Positions 9,086-16,324 of a stretch of 64,000 bases of DNA are shown here, one piece after another. Numbering within the stretch: the stretch's first letter is position 1; every line of letters starts with the position of its first letter. Source of the stretch: Janthinobacterium sp. J1-1 (GTDB taxonomy: Bacteria > Pseudomonadota > Gammaproteobacteria > Burkholderiales > Burkholderiaceae_D); contig NZ_CP132339.1 in assembly GCF_030944405.1 (NCBI RefSeq), positions 1,426,001 through 1,490,000 on the forward strand, read 5' to 3'. Position numbers and translations under genes: made by a program. A model generated the notes under the pieces. It made no database searches, was not told where the DNA came from, and saw only the letters and a list, made by a program, of their open reading frames with translations.

Positions 9086-9766
9086 ATGATGCTGCATATA
9101 CCTGGCGTGCTGACGCCGGAACAGGTGTCGTATTTCCGCCAGCGCCTGGCGCAGACCGACTGGGTCGATGGCCGCGCCAGCGTGGGCGAGCAGGGCGCCA
9201 AGGTCAAGCGCAACCGCCAGCTGGCCGAAGGCTCGCCGCTGGCGCTGGAGCTGGGCGAGATCGTCAGCCGCGCCCTGATGGCCAATCCGCTGTTCTTTGC
9301 CGCCGCGCTGCCGCTACGCATCCTGCCGCCCTTCTTCAACAGCTACGCCGGCGGCGAGCACTATGGCCTGCATGTCGACGGCGCCATCCGCACGCCCAAG
9401 GGCGGCATGCAGTCGATGCGGGCCGACGTCTCGTCGACCGTGTTCCTGAGCGAACCGGAAGAATACGAGGGCGGTGAACTGGTGGTGGTCGATTCCTACG
9501 GCACGCATGAAGTCAAGCTGCCGGCCGGCGACGTCATCGTCTATCCGTCGACCAGCGTGCATCGCGTGCTGCCGGTCACCAGTGGCGAGCGCATCTGCTC
9601 GTTCCTGTGGACCCAGAGCATGGTGCGCGACGACTGGAAACGCAGCATGCTGTTCGAGCTGGACCAGAATATCCAGCAGGTGCGCGCCGCGCATGGCGAT
9701 TCGGAGGCGACCGTGGGGTTGACGGGGCATTATCATAATCTGCTGAGGATGTGGGCGGAGATTTAG
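9086..9766 (+). CDS. Fe(II)/2-oxoglutarate-dependent PKHD-type hydroxylase (PiuC/YbiX)
   Basis: 226 residues, matching the YbiX/PiuC family. The iron-binding triad is visible: His and Asp in [13 protein letters not shown], and the distal His in [10 protein letters not shown], followed by the 2-oxoglutarate Arg in TSGER. AAAGGAAAG precedes the paired ATG codons at 9086 and 9089. PiuC-type genes are usually iron-starvation-induced and lie next to TonB-dependent siderophore receptors. Here the neighbours are bfr, tonB, bfd and feo rather than a receptor. The substrate of the family is not known. Cytoplasmic. Confidence 0.92.
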   Translation: MMLHIPGVLTPEQVSYFRQRLAQTDWVDGRASVGEQGAKVKRNRQLAEGSPLALELGEIVSRALMANPLFFAAALPLRILPPFFNSYAGGEHYGLHVDGAIRTPKGGMQSMRADVSSTVFLSEPEEYEGGELVVVDSYGTHEVKLPAGDVIVYPSTSVHRVLPVTSGERICSFLWTQSMVRDDWKRSMLFELDQNIQQVRAAHGDSEATVGLTGHYHNLLRMWAEI

Positions 9767-9818
9767 CGCTCGCGATAAGGTATCCAATGCCGTTCATTTA
9801 AGCTGTCCGACGCAAAAA

Positions 9819-9944
9819 ATGGCGGGCCGGAGACGCGAGCCCGAGAAAATTCCGATGGCGGCGTTGCAGCTCCTCGCCGTACATGCGTACTGTGTTCGTC
9901 GCTGCGCCTTGCCCTCGTCATTTTTCAGGTTCGCTTGGTCCGTA
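9819..9944. repeat. Dispersed palindromic repeat, copy A of tandem pair
   Basis: Begins ATGGCGGGCCGGAGACGCGA, contains GCGTTGCAGCTCCTCGCCGT and the centre GTACATGCGTAC, and ends in TTTTTCAGG...GTCCGTA. The left arm (GAGAAAAT..CGATGGCGGCG) is an imperfect inverted copy of the right arm (CGCCTTGCCCTCG..ATTTTTC). It is nearly identical to the next copy. Confidence 0.85.
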
Positions 9945-9946
9945 GA

Positions 9947-10121
9947 ATGGCGGGCCGGAGACGCGAGCCCGAGAAAATGCCGATGGCGGCGTTGCAGCTC
10001 CTCGCCGTACATGCGTACTGTCTTCGTCGCTGCGCCTTGCCCTCGACATTTTTCAGGCTCGCTTGGCCCGTAGTGCCTGTGCTGAGGACTGGAGTTTTAA
10101 TACGCTTTACTGGTGTTCTGG
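9947..10121. repeat. Dispersed palindromic repeat, copy B of tandem pair with extended tail
   Basis: Starts 128 bp after copy A with the same ATGGCGGGCCGGAGACGCGA and runs to the GGCCCGTA at 10072. A further tail, TGCCTGTGCTGAG...TTTTAATACGCTTTACTGG, continues to about 10121. The same tail follows the copy at 43017, so the full mobile or duplicated unit is longer than the palindrome. Confidence 0.85.
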
Positions 10122-10124
10122 TCC

Positions 10125-10166
10125 AAAAAAAAGTCTGCCGGGCCCGGGGATGTAGGCTGGCAGACT
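10125..10166 (-). terminator. Terminator of the bfd-tonB operon
   Basis: On the minus strand AGTCTGCC and GGCAGACT pair around a 19 nt loop, followed by eight T (A run 10125-10132 on the plus strand). It lies about 100 bp past the tonB stop. Confidence 0.75.
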
Positions 10167-10263
10167 CAACAAGCAAATCGCTTGACTAAAAAAGGGCGCG
10201 AAAAAGCAAGCAGGGCACACGGTGCGATGCTTGCGGCTGGCGGCGGCGCGAGGCCGCGGGAGG

Positions 10264-10974
10264 CTAGCTCAGTTGGAACGTCAGGGGTACGAGCACATAC
10301 ACCGGCACCGGCTTGCCGTTTTCGATCATCGGCTTGAACAGCGCGCGCATGGCGGCCTGGCGGCCCGCTTCGTCGAGGTTGCTGTAGCCGGTCGATTTAT
10401 GTACGAGGATTTGCTCGGGCAAGCCTTTTTCATTGATCAGGATACGCAGCACCACGGTGCCGCTTTCGCCCAGGCGGCGCGACAAATTCGGGTAGACCAG
10501 TTGCGGCGCCTTGATGTATTCGACGCTGCTGACGGTACGCGGCGTGGATGGGGCCGGCGGCGATGGCGCCGGCGTCGATGGCGCGGCCGGCGCGCTGGTG
10601 GCCGGCGGCGCCGCTTCGGCGCGGCTTGGCTGCGGCGGCGTGATGGTCGGCTCGGTCGGTGCCACGGCGATCATCGGCAGCGGTGGAATCACGGCGCGCG
10701 GCATGGGCGCGCTCAGTTCCACCGTCTTCGGTACGGATGGCGTTGGCGGCTTCGGCGGCGCCGGTGGCGCGATGATGCTGACGGTGGTGATGGTCGGCAT
10801 GGCCGCGCTGACCACACGGCTCAGCAAGCCGCTCTGGATGGCGTAGAAAGCGGCCACGTGCAGCACGAGGATGAGCGTCAGCGGCACGAACTTGCTTCGC
10901 TTCTTCTCGAAGACGGCAAATTGTTCCACAGCCTGCACCGTAATGGGCGGGGGCATCATCGTCATGGCGTTCAT
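10264..10974 (-). CDS. tonB: Energy transducer TonB
   Basis: 236 residues. After about 30 cytoplasmic residues, one membrane anchor (FVPLTLILVLHVAAFYAI) precedes a long Pro/Ala-rich periplasmic spacer (about residues 65-145) and a C-terminal TonB domain. The domain has the family pattern VYPNLSRRLGESGTVVLRILI and GRQAAMRALFKPMIENGKPV. TonB carries proton-motive energy to outer-membrane siderophore or heme receptors. No exbB, exbD or receptor gene is in the window, so its partners are elsewhere. It follows bfd by 12 bp on the minus strand, behind the Fur box at 11301, so iron control is likely. Confidence 0.93.
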   Translation of the reverse strand: MNAMTMMPPPITVQAVEQFAVFEKKRSKFVPLTLILVLHVAAFYAIQSGLLSRVVSAAMPTITTVSIIAPPAPPKPPTPSVPKTVELSAPMPRAVIPPLPMIAVAPTEPTITPPQPSRAEAAPPATSAPAAPSTPAPSPPAPSTPRTVSSVEYIKAPQLVYPNLSRRLGESGTVVLRILINEKGLPEQILVHKSTGYSNLDEAGRQAAMRALFKPMIENGKPVPVYVLVPLTFQLS

Positions 10975-10986
10975 CGCTTTCTTTTT

Positions 10987-11223
10987 TTAATTGGTAAAGA
11001 CAGGAACCTCGGTGCGCGAGATGACCGTTTCACGCAGGGCTGCGGTGGCGCCCATGGTGGCATCGAGGTGGGTGGCAAGCACTTCCCGCGCGCAGGTATG
11101 GCATTTGCCGCAGCAGGTGGCAACGCCCAGGTCACGGCGCAGCTCGGCCATGGTGGATAGGCCCAGGTCGACGGCTTGACGAATTTCACGATCAGATATG
11201 TTGTTGCAGACACATACAATCAT
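10987..11223 (-). CDS. bfd: Bacterioferritin-associated ferredoxin
   Basis: 78 residues, a BFD-like [2Fe-2S] protein. Cluster ligands are Cys4 and Cys6 (IVCVCNNIS) and Cys38 and Cys41 (CCGKCHTC), the same spacing as E. coli Bfd. It reduces the bacterioferritin heme so that stored iron is released when iron is low, which fits a Fur-repressed gene. It is first in a bfd-tonB pair; a canonical Fur box lies 78 bp upstream of its start. The C-terminal tail after residue 60 is slightly longer than in E. coli. Confidence 0.95.
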   Translation of the reverse strand: MIVCVCNNISDREIRQAVDLGLSTMAELRRDLGVATCCGKCHTCAREVLATHLDATMGATAALRETVISRTEVPVFTN

Positions 11224-11300
11224 TGATGCACCTTCTGGATAAAGTCACAGGAAACACAAGAAGAAAAACTGGTCTCACCCGACACTGTTGCTATCGTTTT

Positions 11301-11319
11301 AATGAGAATCATTATCATT
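11301..11319. promoter_or_regulatory. Fur box upstream of bfd-tonB
   Basis: AATGAGAATCATTATCATT closely matches the 19 bp Fur consensus GATAATGATAATCATTATC, with both inverted halves intact. It is placed to repress bfd-tonB when iron is plentiful, and Fur itself is encoded at 61820-62251. Confidence 0.85.
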
Positions 11320-11458
11320 ACGTTTCAATTGTCTCGCAAAGACGCTGACTTTGCAAGCGATTTGATGCGCCGGCTTGATCGTGGCGGTGGGGCGGGCTGC
11401 GGGCCGCAGCCCGCCGGCCGGGCATTACGGCCTTGATCAGAGGCCATCCGTGGGGCTA

Positions 11459-11489
11459 AATAAAAACAATTCGCATTCGTGCTTATAAT
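11459..11489 (+). promoter_or_regulatory. feoA promoter with Fur-like half-site
   Basis: TATAAT at 11484-11489 is a perfect -10 element, 107 bp ahead of feoA. The sequence just upstream (AATAAAAACAATTCGCATTCG) carries one ATTCGCATT half-site seen in Fur boxes of this group; the left half is poor. No good -35 was found, which is common at regulated promoters. Confidence 0.45.
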
Positions 11490-11596
11490 GCTGGTATTGT
11501 CTCGGACGGTCGGCGCCTGCCCCTCTTTTTCAGGCCCGGTTGTCGGCATTTCACAACATAGTCGTGGAATGTCTTACTACTTGAACGGAATTGCTC

Positions 11597-11872
11597 ATGA
11601 CTCTAGTTCCAAATTTGATGACGCTCGACGCGCTGGCGGTTGGCCAGAGCGGTACGGTGTTGCATATCACGCCCTTGCCGGCGGACCAGATGGAAGACGG
11701 CGTCGACCTTGCGCGCAGGTTGATGGAGCTGGGATTCGTACCCGGCGAACGGATCCGCATGCTCAAGCGCGGCCTGCCCGGCGGCGACCCGCTCGCCATC
11801 CGCGTGGGCAACGCCACGTTCGCACTGCGCCGCTTTGAAGCGGCGCTGATCACGATTCAACCGCTGATTTAA
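11597..11872 (+). CDS. feoA: Ferrous iron transport protein A
   Basis: 91 residues from the ATG at 11597. It is an SH3-like FeoA domain: TLDALAVGQSGTVLHI, then RRLMELGFVPGERIRMLKRG (the conserved LGhxxGxxV-type segment), and DPLAIRVGNATFALRRFEA. FeoA is a small cytoplasmic partner that supports FeoB activity. feoB follows 11 bp later, so they are co-transcribed, with the Cys-rich small gene as third member. Confidence 0.95.
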   Translation: MTLVPNLMTLDALAVGQSGTVLHITPLPADQMEDGVDLARRLMELGFVPGERIRMLKRGLPGGDPLAIRVGNATFALRRFEAALITIQPLI

Positions 11873-11883
11873 CCGGAACAATT

Positions 11884-13785
11884 ATGGGTGCCGTAGAAAA
11901 CATCACCGGTGCCGGCTTGCACAAGCCGACGCACCAGCCACAAATCGCCCTGCTGGGCAATCCGAACTGCGGCAAGACCGCGCTGTTCAACCGCCTGACC
12001 GGTTCGCGCCAGAAAGTGGCGAACTACGCCGGTGTCACCATCGAGCGCAAGGAAGGCCATTTCACCTCGCCGGCCGGCAAGCCGGTGCGCATACTCGACT
12101 TGCCGGGCGCCTACAGCCTGTCGCCGACCACCCCCGATGAAGCCATCACGCGCGACGTGGTCGGCGGCCTGCGCCCCGGCGATCCGCGGCCGGACGCCAT
12201 CATCTGCGTGGTCGACGCCACCAATTTGCGCCTCAATCTGCGCCTGGTGCTGGAAGTCAAGCGCCTGGGCCTGCCGATGCTGCTGTCGCTGAACATGACC
12301 GACGTGGCGAAAAAGCGCGGCATGCTGATCGACACGGCCAAACTGTCGCAGGAACTGGGCATGCCGGTGGTCGAGACCATCGCCGTGCAGCACGACGGCG
12401 AAAAAGCGCTGCTGGCCGCCATCGACGCCATGCTGCCGCTGCCGCCGGCCGATCCGCAGCCGCTGTCAAACATCGACAGCGTGTCGGTGGAAGAGACCCA
12501 GCGCGAAGTGCGCCGCATCCTGGCCGCCGTCAGCAACGACGCCGCCGACAGCGGCAACCTGACGGAAAAAATCGACAATGTGGTGCTGCACCCCGTGTTC
12601 GGCCCGATCATCCTGGCCGTGCTGATGTTCCTGATCTTCCAGGCCGTATTTACCTGGGCCGCCACGCCGATGGAAATGATCACCGGCGGCGTCGAGCAGC
12701 TGGGCGCCATCCTGACGGCGAACATGCCCGACGGTCATTTGAAGAGCCTGCTGGTCGAAGGCGTGATCGGCGGCGTCGGCAGCGTGCTGGTGTTCCTGCC
12801 GCAAATTCTGATCCTGTTCTTCTTCATCCTGAGCCTGGAAGACTGCGGCTACCTGCCGCGTGCGGCCTTTCTGCTCGACCGCATGATGGGCGGTGTGGGC
12901 TTGTCCGGCCGCGCCTTCATTCCGCTGCTGTCGAGCTTTGCCTGCGCGATTCCCGGCGTGATGGCGGCGCGCACCATCCAGAATCCGCGCGACCGCCTGG
13001 TCACCATCATGATCGCGCCGCTGATGACCTGCTCGGCGCGCCTGCCCGTGTATGCCCTGATCATCGCCGCCTTCATTCCCGAGCAGCAGGTGTGGGGCAT
13101 CCTCAGCCTGCAGGGCCTGGTGCTGTTTACGCTGTACTTTGCCGGCATCATCTCGGCCATGGCCGTGGCCTGGGTCATGAAGCGCAGCATGGGCAGCAAG
13201 ACCAAGCAGGCCTTGCTGCTGGAGCTGCCCAGCTATCACTGGCCGCACCTGCGCAACCTGGCCGTCAGCCTGTGGGAACGCGCCAAGATCTTCCTGACGC
13301 GCGTCGGTACCATCATCCTGACCCTGATGATCATCCTGTGGTTCCTCAGCACCTTCCCCGGCCCGCCGGACAACGCGATCCATCCGCCGATCTACTACAG
13401 CCTGGCCGGCATCCTGGGCCGCGGCCTGGAAGTGATCTTCGCGCCGATCGGCTTCAACTGGCAGATCTGCATCGCGCTGGTGCCGGGCATGGCCGCGCGC
13501 GAAGTGGCCGTCGGCGCCCTGGGTACCGTGTACGCGCTGTCGCAAAGCGGCGACGCGCTGGCCTCGACCCTGGAGCCGCTGATCGCCCATTCGTGGTCGA
13601 TGGCCACCGCCCTGTCGCTGCTGGCCTGGTACGTGTTCGCGCCGCAGTGTCTGTCGACCCTGTCGGTCGTGAAACGCGAAACGGGCGGCTGGCGCTATCC
13701 GCTGCTGATGGCCGGCTACATGTTCGCGCTGGCCTATGGCGCCTCGTTCATTACTTACCGCGTCGCCCTGCTGCTGGGCGCCTGA
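11884..13785 (+). CDS. feoB: Ferrous iron transporter B (GTPase-permease)
   Basis: 633 residues, the shorter FeoB class (E. coli has 773). The N-terminal G domain has G1 GNPNCGKT (25-32), G3 DLPGAYSL and G4 NMTD, then a short GDI-like helical region. The membrane part begins near residue 225 and contains the two gate regions, for example SGRAFIPLLSSFACAIPGVMAAR and MAAREVAVGALGTVYALS, with conserved Cys in FACAIPG. It imports Fe(II) across the inner membrane. Ends three bases before a GGAG site for the next gene. Confidence 0.96.
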   Translation: MGAVENITGAGLHKPTHQPQIALLGNPNCGKTALFNRLTGSRQKVANYAGVTIERKEGHFTSPAGKPVRILDLPGAYSLSPTTPDEAITRDVVGGLRPGDPRPDAIICVVDATNLRLNLRLVLEVKRLGLPMLLSLNMTDVAKKRGMLIDTAKLSQELGMPVVETIAVQHDGEKALLAAIDAMLPLPPADPQPLSNIDSVSVEETQREVRRILAAVSNDAADSGNLTEKIDNVVLHPVFGPIILAVLMFLIFQAVFTWAATPMEMITGGVEQLGAILTANMPDGHLKSLLVEGVIGGVGSVLVFLPQILILFFFILSLEDCGYLPRAAFLLDRMMGGVGLSGRAFIPLLSSFACAIPGVMAARTIQNPRDRLVTIMIAPLMTCSARLPVYALIIAAFIPEQQVWGILSLQGLVLFTLYFAGIISAMAVAWVMKRSMGSKTKQALLLELPSYHWPHLRNLAVSLWERAKIFLTRVGTIILTLMIILWFLSTFPGPPDNAIHPPIYYSLAGILGRGLEVIFAPIGFNWQICIALVPGMAAREVAVGALGTVYALSQSGDALASTLEPLIAHSWSMATALSLLAWYVFAPQCLSTLSVVKRETGGWRYPLLMAGYMFALAYGASFITYRVALLLGA

Positions 13786-13795
13786 GGAGACCTGT

Positions 13796-14068
13796 ATGTG
13801 GCAAACCCTGATCGTCACCCTGATCGTCGCAGCCGCGCTGCTGCACTTTTGCACCAAGTACCTGCCGGCCGGCGCCCGCCGCGCCATCGTGCGCGGCCTG
13901 GTGCGCTGCGGCCTGAACGAGGCAAAGATGTCGGTGCTGTTCAAGGTCGGGCCGGGCTGCGGCAGCGGCTGCGGTTCCTGCGGCTCCTGCGATACGCCGG
14001 CGCCGCCGTCGGCCGATGACGGCGGCGCCGGCAAAAAACGCGTGATCCTGATGCAGGTGCAGCGTTAA
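13796..14068 (+). CDS. Small Cys-rich Feo-associated membrane protein (DUF6587-like)
   Basis: 90 residues from the ATG at 13796, preceded by GAGGAGA. The N-terminal 20 residues (WQTLIVTLIVAAALLHFCTKY) form one membrane segment. A central basic region with RAIVRGLVRCGL follows, then a Cys/Gly cluster (GPGCGSGCGSCGSC) and a polar tail. Proteins of this type commonly sit third in betaproteobacterial feo operons, in the position of FeoC. The four clustered Cys could bind a metal or an Fe-S cluster; this is inference. It shares no visible winged-helix with enteric FeoC. Translation is probably coupled to feoB. Confidence 0.8.
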   Translation: MWQTLIVTLIVAAALLHFCTKYLPAGARRAIVRGLVRCGLNEAKMSVLFKVGPGCGSGCGSCGSCDTPAPPSADDGGAGKKRVILMQVQR

Positions 14069-14119
14069 GCGTGCTACTGCGCTACTATTGCCTTATAGAT
14101 ACAGCGTAAAGGAGTAGCC

Positions 14120-14281
14120 ATGGCAATCCTGTTGATGTTCATGTTCCTGTTTGCGCTGGCCACCTGCTTCCTGGCCAGCCGGCGCGGGCGCCACGGCGGC
14201 CTGTGGTTCGGCATCGGCCTGTTGCTGGGGCCGTTTGCCTTGCTGGCGGTGGCGGCCTTGCCCACATCGCCTCCGCGCTGA
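14120..14281 (+). CDS. Small hydrophobic membrane protein (53 aa), unknown function
   Basis: Starts ATG at 14120 after a good AAAGGAG site and ends at a TGA directly before a terminator. Two hydrophobic helices are seen: AILLMFMFLFALATCFLA and LWFGIGLLLGPFALLAVAALP, joined by a basic SRRGRHGG loop. This resembles the very short two-helix proteins related to the phospholipase D N-terminal or superinfection-immunity family. The ribosome site, stop and terminator together argue for a real gene. It lies 51 bp after the feo operon and may be part of it. Confidence 0.65.
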   Translation: MAILLMFMFLFALATCFLASRRGRHGGLWFGIGLLLGPFALLAVAALPTSPPR

Positions 14282-14285
14282 AAAC

Positions 14286-14310
14286 AAACCCGCCGTGTGC
14301 GGGTTTTTTT
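14286..14310 (+). terminator. Rho-independent terminator after the feo operon
   Basis: Stem AAACCCGC / GCGGGTTT with a CGTGT loop, continued by a run of T to 14310. It overlaps the stop end of the convergent AraC-family gene at 14309. Confidence 0.88.
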
Positions 14311-15229
14311 ACGCCTGCGCGCCGGCGTGCTGTTGACGGTACTGCCGCGGCGAACACGCCATCACGCGCTTGAAGGCGTGGCTGAAGGCGCTGTCCGATT
14401 CGTAGCCGAGCGCCTGCGCAATCGAGGTGATGGTGGCATTGCCGTCCTTCAGGCGGCGGGTGGCCAGGCGCATGCGCCAGCGCAGCAGATATTCCAGCGG
14501 CGCGACGCCCACCCGGGTCTTGAAATGCAGGGCGAACGCCGAGCGTGACTGCGTGGCGACGGCGGCCAGTTGCGCCAGCGTCCAGCGCCGCGCCGGCTGC
14601 GCATGCATCGCCTCGATGGCGGCGCGCAGCCTGGGGTCGGCCAGCGCAAACAGCCAGCCTGCCGGCTGCGTGGTCTGCGCCGCCAGGTACTGGCGCAAGA
14701 CCTGCAGCAGCATCATGTGGCCCAGGTGGCGCGTCATCAGCGCGGCGCCGGGCGCGGTGGCCTGCAGTTCCTGCGCCAGGCGCTGCAAGCTCCAGTGCAG
14801 CACGCCGGCCTGGTCGGTGTCGGCGCGCACATGGATCAGCGGCGGCAGGCAGTCGAGCAGGATGGCCGCTTCGTCGCCAAACGCAAAGCGTCCACCGACC
14901 AGGAAAAAATCCTTCTCGCCGGCGCCATGACTGGCCACGCCATGCTCGGCATGGCGGTACACCTGCAGCGCATCGGCCGCTGGCCAGCCCGGCGTGCTGG
15001 CCAGCGTAAACGCGCGCCCCGGCGCCAGCAAAAAGCAGTCGCCCGTATGCAGCTGCACGGCGGTCTCGACGCCTTCCACGCCGAGCCAGCAACTGCCCTC
15101 GCGCACGGCATTGAACTTGATGCCGTCGGGTGGCGGAAAGGCGATCGCCCAGTCGCCGCCGGCGCGCAGGCCGGCAAAGTGCGAGCTGCGCGTGTCGAAC
15201 AGCGACAGCACGTCGGACAGCAAATCCAT
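14309..15229 (-). CDS. AraC family transcriptional regulator (cupin_6 + HTH)
   Basis: 306 residues from the ATG at 15229, which fits the usual N-terminus MDLLSDVLSLFDTRSS; an open frame upstream has no family similarity. The N-terminal half is a cupin-type sensor (about residues 1-175) with GDCFLLAPGRAF. The C-terminal half is an AraC double HTH: RRWTLAQLAAVATQSRSAFALHFK and ITSIAQALGYESDSAFSHAFKRV. Regulators of this layout usually control an adjacent short-chain dehydrogenase, and a divergent SDR gene begins 106 bp away at 15335. The inducer is unknown. Confidence 0.9.
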   Translation of the reverse strand: MDLLSDVLSLFDTRSSHFAGLRAGGDWAIAFPPPDGIKFNAVREGSCWLGVEGVETAVQLHTGDCFLLAPGRAFTLASTPGWPAADALQVYRHAEHGVASHGAGEKDFFLVGGRFAFGDEAAILLDCLPPLIHVRADTDQAGVLHWSLQRLAQELQATAPGAALMTRHLGHMMLLQVLRQYLAAQTTQPAGWLFALADPRLRAAIEAMHAQPARRWTLAQLAAVATQSRSAFALHFKTRVGVAPLEYLLRWRMRLATRRLKDGNATITSIAQALGYESDSAFSHAFKRVMACSPRQYRQQHAGAQA

Positions 15230-15334
15230 GGTGTTCTTTTTGGACGATGGCGATAGAACTACGGATTTTACTGCATTCACAGTCCAGGCCTTGACGCGCA
15301 CAATGATGGTCACACCATTCACCACAAGGCAGAC

Positions 15335-16324
15335 ATGAGCACCATTGCTACTCCTCAAATCGCATTGCACTCAGGCTTGGGCGCGCAGACCACCGCCATC
15401 GAGGCACTGGCCGGGCGTGATTTATCTGGCCGGCACGCCATCGTCACGGGCGGCTATTCCGGCCTGGGCCTGGAAACCGTGCGTGTGCTGGCCGGCGCCG
15501 GCGCCCGCGTCACCGTGCCTGGCCGCGACCTGGCGCAGGCGCAGCTGGCGCTGCAGGGCATTGCCGGCGTCGACATCGCCGCGCTGGACCTGCTCGATCC
15601 GTCCTCGATCGACGCCTTCGCCAGCGCTTTTCTGGCCACCGGCGCGCCGTTGCACATGCTGGTCAACAGCGCGGGCATCATGGCTTGCCCCTTGCGGCGC
15701 GATGCGCGCGGCTACGAGGCGCAATTCGCCACCAATCACCTGGGCCATTTTCAATTGACGGCGCGTTTGTGGCCGGCCCTGCGGCGGGCGAATGGCGCGC
15801 GCGTGGTGTCGGTCTCGTCGCGCGGCCATGTGATCGCGCCCATCGATTTGACCGATCCGCATTTCCAGCATCGGCCGTACGACAAATGGCAGGCCTACGC
15901 GCAGTCGAAAAACGCCAACGCGCTGTTTGCGGTGGAACTCGATCGTCTTGGGGCCGCGCACGGCGTGCGGGCGTTTTCGCTGCATCCGGGCTCCATCCTG
16001 ACGCCGCTGGCGCGCCATCTGGACCTGGAAGACTTGCGCAGGGTGGGCGCGCTCGATGAACACGACCGCGTCAATCCGCCGCCCGAGTCCAACTTCAAGA
16101 CCGTGCAGCAGGGCGCGGCGACGGCTGTCTGGTGCGCCACCAGCGCCCAGCTCGACGGCATGGGCGGCGTGTATTGCGAGGACTGCGATATCGCTTGCGT
16201 GATGGCCGACGACGGCATGGGAGCGGGCGTGCGCCGCAGCGCCGTCGATCCGCAACTGTCGCGCCGGCTATGGGCGCTCAGCGAGCGGATGACGGGCGTG
16301 GCCTTCGACCCCGCCGCGGCTTGA
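15335..16324 (+). CDS. SDR family NAD(P)-dependent oxidoreductase
   Basis: 329 residues, of the retinol-dehydrogenase/WWOX-like SDR group. The cofactor motif is TGGYSGLG (38-45), NSAG follows at VNSAGIM, the catalytic Ser is in VVSVSSRGH and the YxxxK is YAQSK (188-192). It is longer than classical SDRs, with about 30 extra N-terminal residues and a C-terminal YCEDCDIACV segment bearing three Cys. Its divergent AraC neighbour is the likely regulator. Substrate unknown. The stop TGA abuts the TCA of the convergent GH3 gene (TGATCA), so the two genes have no gap. Confidence 0.9.
   Translation: MSTIATPQIALHSGLGAQTTAIEALAGRDLSGRHAIVTGGYSGLGLETVRVLAGAGARVTVPGRDLAQAQLALQGIAGVDIAALDLLDPSSIDAFASAFLATGAPLHMLVNSAGIMACPLRRDARGYEAQFATNHLGHFQLTARLWPALRRANGARVVSVSSRGHVIAPIDLTDPHFQHRPYDKWQAYAQSKNANALFAVELDRLGAAHGVRAFSLHPGSILTPLARHLDLEDLRRVGALDEHDRVNPPPESNFKTVQQGAATAVWCATSAQLDGMGGVYCEDCDIACVMADDGMGAGVRRSAVDPQLSRRLWALSERMTGVAFDPAAA

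Larger units (their letters stand above)
9767..10263. other. Intergenic region filled by two tandem repeat elements and the tonB terminator
   Basis: 497 bp between convergent genes. It contains two 126-128 bp direct copies of the dispersed palindrome (9819-9944 and 9947-10072), a tail shared with the 43 kb copy, and the terminator at 10125-10166. No protein-coding signal was seen; the short open frames run through the repeats. Confidence 0.7.
11224..11596. other. Divergent bfd/feoA control region
   Basis: 373 bp between bfd-tonB (minus) and feoA (plus). It holds the strong Fur box at 11301-11319, a weaker Fur-like site at 11459-11477 and a TATAAT at 11484-11489. No gene is apparent. A short GC-rich stretch around 11385-11430 can fold into a hairpin. 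Confidence 0.6.

Noticed and set aside
9819..10072. CRISPR-like direct repeat
   Set aside because: Only two copies of about 126 bp, adjacent, without spacers or cas genes; they are palindromic dispersed elements.
10222..11160. 312-codon plus-strand frame opposite tonB and bfd
   Set aside because: Arg/Gly/His-rich shadow of the tonB Pro/Ala-rich spacer; bfd and tonB have full domain evidence on the minus strand.
11385..11430. GC-rich hairpin upstream of feoA as a possible riboswitch
   Set aside because: The stem is short, there is no conserved core, and it lies upstream of the likely promoter at 11484, so it would not be in the feoA transcript.
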